DNA of 31,067 nt. Source: an uncultured Oscillospiraceae bacterium (GTDB lineage Bacteria > Bacillota > Clostridia > Oscillospirales > Oscillospiraceae). The notes under the pieces are model-generated. The model was not told the DNA's origin. It saw only the letters and a list, made by a program, of their open reading frames with translations, and made no database searches. Below, one piece after another: positions 24,189 to 31,067 of the stretch. The translations under genes and the position numbers were made by a program. Within the stretch, counting starts at the first letter, position 1; each line of letters begins with the position of its first letter. The DNA lies in contig CALWYM010000047.1 of the NCBI GenBank assembly GCA_944385775.1, positions 1-31,067 of the forward strand, read 5' to 3'.

Positions 24189-24689
24189 TTAATCATTGTT
24201 CTCCAGGAGCTGTCTGAGGACAGCCAGCCTGGGGTCTTGGTCTTCCCTGCAGTCGCAGGGACCATCATTAAGGTTTTTACCGCATTTGGGGCACAGCCCC
24301 TTGCAGTCTTCCTTGCATAAAAAACGCTGATCCATACCGAGGACAAGCACAGTAGTCGCAATCTCGTCCATATCAACAAAATCGCCATCCAGCAGATATA
24401 TATCCTCACTGTCTTCGTCCTGAAGCTCCTCGGCAAGATAGGCATTTATAGCGAACTCGATAGGCTTTGTAAAGCGCTTAAGACATCTTGCGCACAAACA
24501 GGTTATCTCAGTATCAAGCTTGCCGGTCACTGTAAGTACTCCAGCTCTGTTTTCAACCATACCGGTAACCATAACCGGTTTATTAAAGCTTTCGACAGCG
24601 CTGAACTTAAGGTCAGAAACATCAAGCGGATAAGAAAACTCCACTGACTCCCCCGGATAATTGATTATTTCTCCCAGGTTTATCTTCAT
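24189..24689 (-). CDS. DUF177 (YceD-like) protein
   Basis: The 166-residue protein belongs to the family encoded immediately before rpmF in most bacteria and linked to 23S rRNA accumulation in plants and E. coli. The central CLCARCLKRF motif is present. The C-terminal block has several further cysteines (CKEDCKGLCPKCGKNLNDG, then PCDC), forming a probable zinc site as is usual in Firmicute members. The start at 24689 follows AGAGGTGA, and the promoter upstream is fully consensus. Confidence 0.92.
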   Translation of the reverse strand: MKINLGEIINYPGESVEFSYPLDVSDLKFSAVESFNKPVMVTGMVENRAGVLTVTGKLDTEITCLCARCLKRFTKPIEFAINAYLAEELQDEDSEDIYLLDGDFVDMDEIATTVLVLGMDQRFLCKEDCKGLCPKCGKNLNDGPCDCREDQDPRLAVLRQLLENND

Positions 24690-24731
24690 AACTCACCTCT
24701 AAGCAATACTTACCACAATCACGCTCTAAGT

Positions 24732-24760
24732 ATTATACATGAATACCCCAAATCTGTCAA
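24732..24760 (-). promoter_or_regulatory. Sigma-A promoter of the DUF177-rpmF unit
   Basis: A perfect TTGACA (24755-24760), a 17-base spacer and a perfect TATAAT (24732-24737) lie on the minus strand, as expected for a strongly expressed ribosomal protein gene. The leader is about 36 bases. Confidence 0.93.
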
Positions 24761-24808
24761 GGGTTTTTCTTAACACCTCAAAAATATATTTATGTCTCGC
24801 AACAAATG

Positions 24809-24817
24809 TGGTATAAT
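24809..24817 (+). promoter_or_regulatory. Extended -10 promoter of the pseudouridine synthase gene
   Basis: TGGTATAAT gives an extended -10 element (TGnTATAAT) with a perfect core at 24812-24817. No good -35 box is visible 17 bases upstream (TTTATG at 24789-24794). The leader to the ATG at 24903 would be about 80 bases. Confidence 0.65.
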
Positions 24818-24902
24818 GCCTGTGCTAGTAAAAGTATAGTTAATTTTAATTTTTTTGCAATAATCATCTTTAACAAAACAGAAAACTTGCGGGAGGGAGC
24901 TT

Positions 24903-25856
24903 ATGAAGGAATTTACCATAGGATCTAATGATGCCGGTCAGAGGCTGGATAGGTTTGTAGGAAAAACCGTACCCCTTCTTCCTGAATCACTCCTTCAAAA
25001 ATACATAAGAATCAAACGTATTAAGCTTAACGGCAAAGGGTCAAAAAGGGACACCCGTCTCAATTTCGGCGATGTTATTCAAATGTACATAAACGACGAA
25101 TTTTTTGAAAAACCGACAGAGGATAACGCCTACCTTAAAATATCCACTCCAAAGTTTGATATTGTCTATGAGGATGACAACATTATTCTTTCCAATAAAC
25201 CGGCGGGTGTTTTATGTCACTCCTCTGGAGAATGGGACTATAACACACTTATATCCAACATAAAGGCCTACCTGTATCAAAACGGGCAGTGGAAGCCAAA
25301 AGAAGAAAACTCCTTCGCACCTGCTCTTTGCAACAGGATTGATAGAAATACAGCCGGCATAGTAATTGCTGCCAAAAACGCGGAAAGTTTAAGAATAATG
25401 GATGAAAAAATAAGGCTTCGCGAGATTGAAAAAATCTATCTTGCCGCTGTCCACGGAGTCATGGAGCCCAGAGACGGCACTCTTCAGGGGTATATATTCA
25501 AGGACGCAAAAACTAATCGTGTTTACGTTAGAGCAAAGCAGGAAAAAGGCGCTAAAACAGCCATAACAGAATATAAAACGGTTAAGGTCAAAAATGGTCT
25601 GTCTCTTGTGGAATGTGAGCTTTTGACAGGGCGAACTCATCAGATAAGAGCTCAGTTTGCCTCTGCAGGTCACCCCCTTCTGGGTGACGGAAAATACGGC
25701 ACCCCATATAAAGGCTCACAGCTTAGGCTGCAAGGTCAGGCACTGTGCTCCTACAAGCTCTCTTTCAGATTCAAAACTGATTCCGGAATACTGTCATATC
25801 TTGACGGGAAAACCTTCCAGGTACCCACGCCAGACTTCGTCAAAATTCTTTTTTAA
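24903..25856 (+). CDS. RluA-family 23S rRNA pseudouridine synthase
   Basis: The product, 317 residues, converts specific uridines in RNA to pseudouridine. An S4 RNA-binding domain occupies about 13-75 (RLDRFV, KLNGKGSKRDTRLNFGDVI). The catalytic domain follows, with Asp147 in NRIDRNTAG as the nucleophilic aspartate, then GRTHQIRAQFASAGHPLLGDGKYG. The motif has N-R-I-D in place of the more usual H-R-L-D, as in several RluC/RluD-like members of Firmicutes. The start follows GGGAGG and the promoter is an extended -10. It is divergent from DUF177-rpmF and lies 98 bp before potA. The exact target uridine cannot be told from the sequence. Confidence 0.93.
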   Translation: MKEFTIGSNDAGQRLDRFVGKTVPLLPESLLQKYIRIKRIKLNGKGSKRDTRLNFGDVIQMYINDEFFEKPTEDNAYLKISTPKFDIVYEDDNIILSNKPAGVLCHSSGEWDYNTLISNIKAYLYQNGQWKPKEENSFAPALCNRIDRNTAGIVIAAKNAESLRIMDEKIRLREIEKIYLAAVHGVMEPRDGTLQGYIFKDAKTNRVYVRAKQEKGAKTAITEYKTVKVKNGLSLVECELLTGRTHQIRAQFASAGHPLLGDGKYGTPYKGSQLRLQGQALCSYKLSFRFKTDSGILSYLDGKTFQVPTPDFVKILF

Positions 25857-25870
25857 GCACAAATATTTTA

Positions 25871-25899
25871 TTGACTTTTACTATGCTCATGTGTATATT
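25871..25899 (+). promoter_or_regulatory. Sigma-A promoter of potABCD
   Basis: TTGACT (25871-25876), a 17-base spacer and TATATT (25894-25899) lie in the gap after the pseudouridine synthase gene. The predicted leader to the potA start at 25955 is about 50 bases. Confidence 0.78.
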
Positions 25900-25954
25900 A
25901 TTCTTGTAATTCTGCGTAGGTGTTATGTGCACCTGTGAAACGAGGGGGATGATA

Positions 25955-27166
25955 ATGTCCAAAGAACTTATACGTCTAAAAGATGTGTCTATGACCTTTG
26001 ATGGCGAGACCATTTTAGACAACATGAACATTTATTTTAATGACAAAGAATTTCTTACACTTCTTGGTCCCAGCGGCTGCGGCAAAACTACTACGCTGCG
26101 AATAATCGGCGGGTTCCTGACGCCTACCAGTGGCGACGTGATCTTTGACGGTGTAAGAATTAATGACATTCCTCCCCATAAGCGTCAGGTCAATACGGTG
26201 TTTCAGAGATATGCTCTGTTCCCGCACCTGAATGTGTATGATAACGTAGCCTTTGGTCTGCGCATACCGAAGCCTTATGAGGATGTCAGCTCAGTTGCTT
26301 TGTCAGAAGCAAGCGGCGGAAAGAAAAGGAAAAAGAAGCTGTCAGAGACAGAAATTAAAAGCAGAGTGACCGAGATGCTGGAAATCGTTTCGCTGAAGGG
26401 CTTTGAACACCGTTCCGTCTCTTCCCTGTCCGGAGGTCAGCAGCAGCGTGTTGCCATAGCCCGGGCACTTGTTAACCAGCCTAAGGTGCTTCTTCTTGAT
26501 GAGCCGCTTGGTGCACTGGATATGCGTCTTAGGAAGGATATGCAGCAGGAACTCAAGCGAATACAAAAGCAAATGGGCATAACATTTATATATGTCACTC
26601 ACGATCAGGAAGAAGCCCTTTCTATGAGTGATACGGTTGTTGTTATGAATGCCGGTAAAATTCAGCAAATCGGCACTCCCGAAGATATTTACAATGAACC
26701 CAAAAACGCTTTTGTCGCTGACTTTATCGGTGAATCCAATATTGTTGACGGTATAATGCGTGAGGATAATGTTGTAGAGATTTTCGGTCGTAAATTTAGA
26801 TGTCTTGACAAAGGCTTTGCTCCCGATGAACCTGTGGACGTAGTAATTCGCCCTGAAGATGTTGATATAGTCGATGTAAAAGACGGCGCCCTGACAGGCA
26901 CTGTTACGAGCGTGACATTTAAGGGAATGCACTACGATATAATTGTGGATTTCAAGGGATTCAAGTGGCTTATAGAAACTACGGATTTTTGTCCCGAAGG
27001 GTCGAGAATAGGGATTAAGATTGATCCTGACGGGTTCCATGTAATGAAGAAGAGTGAATACTCCGGTATGTTTGGTGATTACAGCTCATACAGCGCTGAG
27101 TATGATGAAATCGGCGATGTGGAGTATGAGGAATCTTCTTTGGAGGACGAAGCCGATGAAGTCTAG
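25955..27166 (+). CDS. potA: Spermidine/putrescine ABC transporter ATP-binding protein
   Basis: This is the ATPase of a polyamine importer, 403 residues from the ATG at 25955, which has GAGGGGG six bases upstream; the frame could extend to 25925 but without a better site. Walker A is GPSGCGKTT (38-46), the Q-loop glutamine is Gln84, the signature LSGGQQQR lies at 158-165, Walker B at 178-184 (VLLLDEP) and the switch His at 216. A TOBE-like C-terminal domain follows (about 255-365). Two additions stand out: a lysine-rich insertion (about 106-130, including GGKKRKKK) between the Q-loop and signature, and a very acidic, Tyr-rich tail of about 38 residues. It overlaps potB by 11 bp. Confidence 0.93.
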   Translation: MSKELIRLKDVSMTFDGETILDNMNIYFNDKEFLTLLGPSGCGKTTTLRIIGGFLTPTSGDVIFDGVRINDIPPHKRQVNTVFQRYALFPHLNVYDNVAFGLRIPKPYEDVSSVALSEASGGKKRKKKLSETEIKSRVTEMLEIVSLKGFEHRSVSSLSGGQQQRVAIARALVNQPKVLLLDEPLGALDMRLRKDMQQELKRIQKQMGITFIYVTHDQEEALSMSDTVVVMNAGKIQQIGTPEDIYNEPKNAFVADFIGESNIVDGIMREDNVVEIFGRKFRCLDKGFAPDEPVDVVIRPEDVDIVDVKDGALTGTVTSVTFKGMHYDIIVDFKGFKWLIETTDFCPEGSRIGIKIDPDGFHVMKKSEYSGMFGDYSSYSAEYDEIGDVEYEESSLEDEADEV

Positions 27167-27968
27167 GGCATTTGCTTATCCGTACGTTCTTTGGATGGCG
27201 TTATTTGTGGTAGCGCCGATTATCATTATAGTCGTCTACGCTTTCTCGGCGTCGGACGGCTCCTTTACGTTAGATAACTTTTCAAACATGGAGCTCTATC
27301 TTTCCGTGTTTGGAAGAAGCTTTGGGCTGGCACTTATCGCCACCATTACCTGTCTCCTCCTCGGTTACCCTCTGGCATATGCGCTGGCTCATGAGGGTCC
27401 AAGAGCACAGGGTATCATGCTTATGCTGATTATGCTCCCTATGTGGATGAATTTCCTTCTCAGAACCTATGCTTGGATGAGTCTTTTGGAAAAAACGGGT
27501 TTAATTAACCGTTTTCTCGGTCTTTTTGGCATAGCGCCTCTGAACATGATTAACACCCCCTTTGCAGTGGTGCTGGGAATGGTTTATAATTACCTTCCGT
27601 TTATGGTCCTTCCAATTTACTCCGTGATAGTTAAGATTGACAAATCTTTGCTTGAAGCCGCTCAGGACCTTGGAGCTAAACCCTCCACGGTTTTCACAAG
27701 AGTGATCTTCCCCCTTAGTCTTTCAGGTGTTCTATCCGGAATAACCATGGTTTTCGTGCCTGCCGTCAGTACCTTTGCCATATCAAAGCTTTTGGGCGGA
27801 AACAAAACCATGCTCCTGGGAGACCTCATTGAAATGCAGTTCTTAGGCGGCTCTTACAATCCTCATCTTGGAAGCGCCATTGCGCTTGTTATGATGGTGG
27901 TCGTAATGGTCTGCATGTTTGTCATGAATCGGTTCGGTTCTGACGATGAACAGGTGGTGATGTTTTGA
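27156..27968 (+). CDS. potB: Spermidine/putrescine ABC transporter permease PotB
   Basis: This inner-membrane permease has 270 residues with about six helices. I start it at the ATG at 27156 (MKSRAFAYPYVLW), which has GGAGG upstream and overlaps the potA stop by 11 bp. The longer upstream frame is a shadow of potA. The motif LPMWMNFLLRTYAWMSLL is typical of PotB, and the EAA loop reads LLEAAQDLGAKPSTVFTRVI. Gene order potA-potB-potC-potD and tight overlaps show one operon. Confidence 0.94.
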   Translation: MKSRAFAYPYVLWMALFVVAPIIIIVVYAFSASDGSFTLDNFSNMELYLSVFGRSFGLALIATITCLLLGYPLAYALAHEGPRAQGIMLMLIMLPMWMNFLLRTYAWMSLLEKTGLINRFLGLFGIAPLNMINTPFAVVLGMVYNYLPFMVLPIYSVIVKIDKSLLEAAQDLGAKPSTVFTRVIFPLSLSGVLSGITMVFVPAVSTFAISKLLGGNKTMLLGDLIEMQFLGGSYNPHLGSAIALVMMVVVMVCMFVMNRFGSDDEQVVMF

Positions 27969-28843
27969 AAACTAAGCTGTCTGTTCTTGGCAGGGTGTAC
28001 ACGTTTCTCATATATTTTTTTTTGTATCTGCCAATCTTTGTTTTGATAGTGTTCTCGTTTAACAGCTCAAACAGCAGGACTATCTGGAGCGGGTTTTCCC
28101 TTGAATGGTACGGCGAACTGTTTAGAGATTCGGTGATTATGTCGTCGGTATACACAACGCTGCTTGTGTCTTTTATCTCCGCGCTCATTGCTACTGTTTT
28201 CGGAACCGCTGCCGCCATTGGCTTTTTCAATATGCGTGGGAAAATGAGAACCCACCTTCTGAATGTTAACAATATTCCGCTTATGAACGCTGATATTGTT
28301 ACAGGTGTTTCCCTGCGACTTCTTTTTGTAGCCGCTTTTTTCGCCCTCGGTCGAGCGTTCGGCGCTATCAACGGTTTTCTCGGTACTCACCTGCCCGTGT
28401 CCTTTGATTTAGGGTTTGGTACATTGCTTATTGCTCACATAACATTTAATGTACCATATGTGATACTGTCTGTTATGCCGAAACTTCATCAGTCCGACCG
28501 TAACCTTATGGACGCAGCGCTGGATCTTGGATGTACGCCGATTTCCGCCATATGGAAAGTCGTTTTACCAGAAATAATGCCCGGCATAGTAAACGGAGCA
28601 CTTATTGCCTTTACCATGTCTATTGACGACTTTGTCATAAGCTATTTTACAGCCGGTTCAAAAACACAGACACTGGCTATGGCTATCTACTCCATGACAA
28701 AAAAACGCGTAACGCCTAAGATTAACGCAATTTCTACCATTTTATTTACAACTGTACTTGTACTTTTAATTATCGTCAACATTCGTTCACTGCGTCAGTC
28801 AAAAAACAATGACGCAAAACAAAAGAAAGGAATATTAAAATGA
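27965..28843 (+). CDS. potC: Spermidine/putrescine ABC transporter permease PotC
   Basis: This is the second permease subunit, 292 residues with about six helices. It starts at a TTG (27965-27967) that overlaps the potB stop (TTGA), with AGGTGGTG upstream. No better in-frame start lies nearby, and the first helix begins by residue 12. The EAA loop is LMDAALDLGCTPISAIWKVV, and IDDFVISYFT is typical of PotC. It overlaps potD by 4 bp (ATGA), so translation is coupled. Confidence 0.94.
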   Translation: MKTKLSVLGRVYTFLIYFFLYLPIFVLIVFSFNSSNSRTIWSGFSLEWYGELFRDSVIMSSVYTTLLVSFISALIATVFGTAAAIGFFNMRGKMRTHLLNVNNIPLMNADIVTGVSLRLLFVAAFFALGRAFGAINGFLGTHLPVSFDLGFGTLLIAHITFNVPYVILSVMPKLHQSDRNLMDAALDLGCTPISAIWKVVLPEIMPGIVNGALIAFTMSIDDFVISYFTAGSKTQTLAMAIYSMTKKRVTPKINAISTILFTTVLVLLIIVNIRSLRQSKNNDAKQKKGILK

Positions 28844-29892
28844 AAAGAAAAATTGTCTCAATTGTACTTGTCCTTGCCGCTGTTATGATGATGCTGAGTT
28901 TGTCATCCTGTGGCAAGGAGTATGACGGTGAAATAAATGTCTATAACTTTGGCGAGTATATAGATGAGCAGACCTATAAGGATTTTGAGGAAGAGTACAA
29001 TATAAAGGTTAACTACACAACCTACGAAACCTGTGAGTCTCTTTACTCCGTTCTTAAGCTTGGCGGAGCAGATTATGATGTTCTCATAACCTCTGACTAT
29101 ATGATAGGACGTATGGCAAATGAGGGTATGCTCATGGAGCTTGATTGGGACAATATTCCTAACTACGAGCTGATTGACGATAAATATAAAAAGCTTGAGT
29201 ACGACCCTGAGGAACTGTATTCTGTTCCCTATATGTGGGGTACTGTGGGTCTTATCTACAATAGAGAGGAGATTGACGAGGAGATTACAAGCTGGGGTGC
29301 CCTTTTTGACGAAAAGTATTCCGGCAATATTTTGATGTTTGATTCTCCCCGTGACGCCTTCGGCGTTGCTCTTTCCTATCTGGGATACTCCCTTAATACA
29401 ACAGATGAGGCTGAAATTGAGGAGGCCTACGAGCTTCTTGTCCAACAGAAGCCCCTTGTTCAGGGTTATTTCCAGGATCAGATGTATGATAAACTGGAAA
29501 GCGGAGAAGCCCTTTTAGGAGCATACTACGCCGGAGATTACATTTGTATGCTGGAAAACAATCCTAGCCTTAAATTTGTAGTTCCCGATGAGGGCTCCAA
29601 TTGGTATGTAGATGCGTTCTGTATTCCTAATTCATGTGAAAACAAGGAAGCAGCTGAGCTTTTCATAAACTATATGTGCCAGACTGACGTGACCCTTGCA
29701 AACATGGAAAGTACAGGCTATGCTAGCCCCAATACTGAAGCCTGCGATATTTACGCAGAGGATCTGGACGAATCTCTTGCAGAGATTATGTTCCCCAGTG
29801 AAGAAGTGCTATCACGTTGTGAGGTATTTTTGAACCTGCCGCAAAACATACTTGACCTTTATGATTCATACATGGTTAAGCTTAAAGCCTGA
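28840..29892 (+). CDS. potD: Spermidine/putrescine-binding lipoprotein PotD
   Basis: This is the extracellular polyamine-binding subunit, 350 residues. A Sec-type lipoprotein signal ends in a lipobox LSSC with Cys24 as the lipid anchor. The mature part opens with EINVYNFGEYID, a typical PotD strand, and shows the PYMWGTVGLIYN region and the acidic ligand pocket pattern of the family, such as the Asp-rich stretch near 145-155 and the WYVDAFCIP block. It lacks the twin-arginine motif seen in the other binding protein of this window. It ends 11 bp before the small membrane protein gene. Confidence 0.94.
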   Translation: MKRKIVSIVLVLAAVMMMLSLSSCGKEYDGEINVYNFGEYIDEQTYKDFEEEYNIKVNYTTYETCESLYSVLKLGGADYDVLITSDYMIGRMANEGMLMELDWDNIPNYELIDDKYKKLEYDPEELYSVPYMWGTVGLIYNREEIDEEITSWGALFDEKYSGNILMFDSPRDAFGVALSYLGYSLNTTDEAEIEEAYELLVQQKPLVQGYFQDQMYDKLESGEALLGAYYAGDYICMLENNPSLKFVVPDEGSNWYVDAFCIPNSCENKEAAELFINYMCQTDVTLANMESTGYASPNTEACDIYAEDLDESLAEIMFPSEEVLSRCEVFLNLPQNILDLYDSYMVKLKA

Positions 29893-29903
29893 CGATACTG
29901 AAT

Positions 29904-30269
29904 ATGAGTAAAAAAGACAAGAAACAAAAAAAGCAAAGAACACAGTACAAGCTTGACTATATTTCAAGCATTTTCCTCTGTTCGTTTTTATTTGCCATCG
30001 CATATGACCTGCTTCAAAAGAACAAAGGTCATGGATATTTTACCACCAATATGATATTTGGCGTTCTGCTACTTGTCATATGCTGTATTATAATGTACAG
30101 AGCAATAAAAGAAATGGTCCTTAAACGTAAAGCTCAGCTATACGCAGAGCTTGAGCGCCGTGAGCGTGAAGCTGAACAGGCTGAAAATTTAAAGAACAGC
30201 GATGATGTTCCGGAAAATCAAAAGTTTGATTCTGACAGTGAGAGCACTGATGAACCTGCTGATAATTAA
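29904..30269 (+). CDS. Small two-helix membrane protein at the end of the pot operon (unknown function)
   Basis: The 121-residue product has a Lys/Gln-rich N-terminus (SKKDKKQKKQRTQ), two hydrophobic helices (about 19-37 and 48-66) separated by a short loop, a long charged helix (about 67-93, rich in Arg, Glu and Ala) that may form a coiled coil, and an acidic Ser/Asp/Glu tail. I do not recognise the family. It follows potD by 11 bp and precedes a strong terminator, so it is probably co-transcribed with potABCD. Its ribosome binding site is weak. A link to polyamine uptake is only suggested by position. Confidence 0.75.
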   Translation: MSKKDKKQKKQRTQYKLDYISSIFLCSFLFAIAYDLLQKNKGHGYFTTNMIFGVLLLVICCIIMYRAIKEMVLKRKAQLYAELERREREAEQAENLKNSDDVPENQKFDSDSESTDEPADN

Positions 30270-30287
30270 AATGGACAGTAAAATCTA

Positions 30288-30320
30288 TAAATGGACCGCA
30301 GGAAAAACCTGCGGTCCATT
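30288..30320 (+). terminator. Intrinsic terminator of the pot operon
   Basis: AAATGGACCGCAGG pairs exactly with CCTGCGGTCCATTT across a five-A loop, followed by TTCTGTT on the plus strand. It lies 18 bp after the stop of the small membrane protein gene. The converging J-domain gene ends 53 bp further on and may share it. Confidence 0.92.
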
Positions 30321-30372
30321 TTCTGTTAGCTATCTGCTCTTAAGCAGCTACCTTCCAAATATGAAGATAAAC

Positions 30373-30933
30373 TCATCTCCAATGTCTGCCGTGCTCATAT
30401 AAATCATTTTCATTTCCCCAGTAATAATAATACGGATAATCCTCCCGCAATACTTCCTCTTCCTGAGTGTAGGGTGCGTCCTCCGTGCCGCCTCTATCCA
30501 GTTTCCTTGAAGCGCCAAATCCAAAAAACAGATTTATTATAAGGTTAACAATTATATATATTAGAATAAACCTCAAAAAAATCTTGCCGGGATTTATGGT
30601 ATAGGTGTGAAATGAAAAATTACCTTGCTGAAATCCGTTTGCAGTAGAATATCCACCTCCGGATTGCTGGTTTCCGTTCCAATAGGACCGGAACGGATCC
30701 TGACCTCCATACTGGCTAAATGGATCTGAATAACTTGTGCGTTGGTTAGTATAGCTCTGGGGATTTTTAATTTTATCGTATGCCTCATTAATTTCATTCA
30801 TTTTTTTCGCAGCATACTCATCACCTGGATGAAGGTCCGGGTGATATTTTTTAGCCATTGCCCTGTATGCTGATTTAATTTCCTCTTCCGAGGATCCCGG
30901 TTCTACTCCTAAAGTCTTATAAGGATCTTCCAT
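30373..30933 (-). CDS. J-domain protein with membrane anchor (DnaJ-like)
   Basis: The 186-residue product is a small co-chaperone-like protein, not full DnaJ. An N-terminal J domain (about 3-60) has the essential HPD tripeptide at 31-33 (KKYHPDLHPG). A flexible Gly/Ser/Gln/Tyr-rich linker (60-110) follows, then one membrane helix (about 117-140) and a short tail with many Tyr and Asp/Glu. It lacks the zinc domain and the C-terminal substrate domain. Such proteins recruit Hsp70 (DnaK) to a membrane site. The start at 30933 follows GGAGGGG. It is directly downstream of a zinc-ribbon gene on the same strand and the two are probably co-transcribed. Confidence 0.9.
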   Translation of the reverse strand: MEDPYKTLGVEPGSSEEEIKSAYRAMAKKYHPDLHPGDEYAAKKMNEINEAYDKIKNPQSYTNQRTSYSDPFSQYGGQDPFRSYWNGNQQSGGGYSTANGFQQGNFSFHTYTINPGKIFLRFILIYIIVNLIINLFFGFGASRKLDRGGTEDAPYTQEEEVLREDYPYYYYWGNENDLYEHGRHWR

Positions 30934-30954
30934 TTGCGCCCCTCCACAATCAAT

Positions 30955-31067
30955 TTAGCTTTTTCCCTCAAATCTATTGCCACACTTCCGGCAAGTCATT
31001 ATTATTTTACCCTTACCTATTGGCACTCTCAGCTTCGTGTGACATGACGGACAGGTAAAGAATTTAA
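30955..31067 (-). CDS. Zinc-ribbon protein, 3' end only (5' end beyond window)
   Basis: I translated the last 37 codons by hand from the minus strand: the visible part reads CPSCHTKLRVPIGKGK, then CRKCGNRFEGKS and a stop at 30955-30957. Two CxxC pairs about 20 residues apart make a zinc ribbon. The J-domain gene begins 21 bp after its stop with its own ribosome binding site. The remainder of the protein lies off the window, so its size and role are unknown; similar short zinc-ribbon proteins occur beside J-domain genes in Clostridia. Confidence 0.78.
   Translation of the reverse strand, partial: KFFTCPSCHTKLRVPIGKGKIIMTCRKCGNRFEGKS

Noticed and set aside
27054..27155. N-terminal extension of PotB into the potA gene
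   Set aside because: The extra 34 residues only re-read the potA coding sequence in another frame; ATG 27156 has a good ribosome binding site and the expected N-terminus.

Overview
The window comes from a low-GC Firmicute of the class Clostridia, most likely from the Lachnospiraceae/Oscillospiraceae side. Supporting this are the AT-rich intergenic DNA, strong AGGAGG-type ribosome binding sites, consensus sigma-A promoters, a split two-gene transketolase, the DUF177-rpmF pair and a potABCD operon. The species cannot be named from the sequence. I see no mobile element, CRISPR array, rRNA or tRNA.

Left part (1-13310, minus strand): a self-contained xylo-oligosaccharide utilisation locus. In transcription order it holds a LacI-family repressor, a cytoplasmic GH120-type beta-xylosidase with a beta-helix fold, the two halves of a transketolase, xylose isomerase (xylA), xylulokinase (xylB), and an Opp/Dpp-type ABC importer (substrate-binding lipoprotein, two permeases, and an ATPase cut by the window edge). 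Five near-identical palindromes close to GTGCWCGTGCAC lie only in its control regions: two at xylA, two at the xylosidase gene and one upstream of the repressor gene. This points to one local regulon. The importer is peptide-type by sequence, but by context it probably brings in xylo-oligosaccharides. These would be cut inside the cell to xylose, isomerised, phosphorylated and passed to the pentose phosphate pathway.

Middle-left (13405-17144, minus strand): a five-gene operon resembling ytr of Bacillus. It encodes a short GntR/YtrA-type repressor, two membrane proteins, an ABC ATPase and a membrane-anchored extracytoplasmic protein. A consensus promoter with an embedded inverted repeat precedes it and a 17-bp-stem terminator follows it.

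Middle-right (17163-24760, minus strand): DUF177 protein and ribosomal protein L32 with their own promoter and terminator, then a tightly packed run of a DUF512 radical-SAM protein, the GTPase Der, a VanZ-like protein with an extra exported domain, an MBOAT acyltransferase and a DHHW/AlgJ-like protein. The last two look like a machine for O-acylating an extracellular polymer.

Right part (24800-31067): on the plus strand, an RluA-family pseudouridine synthase, then the spermidine/putrescine importer potABCD with its own promoter and a small two-helix membrane protein at its end, closed by a terminator. Convergent to it, on the minus strand, are a membrane-anchored J-domain protein and the 3' end of a zinc-ribbon gene.
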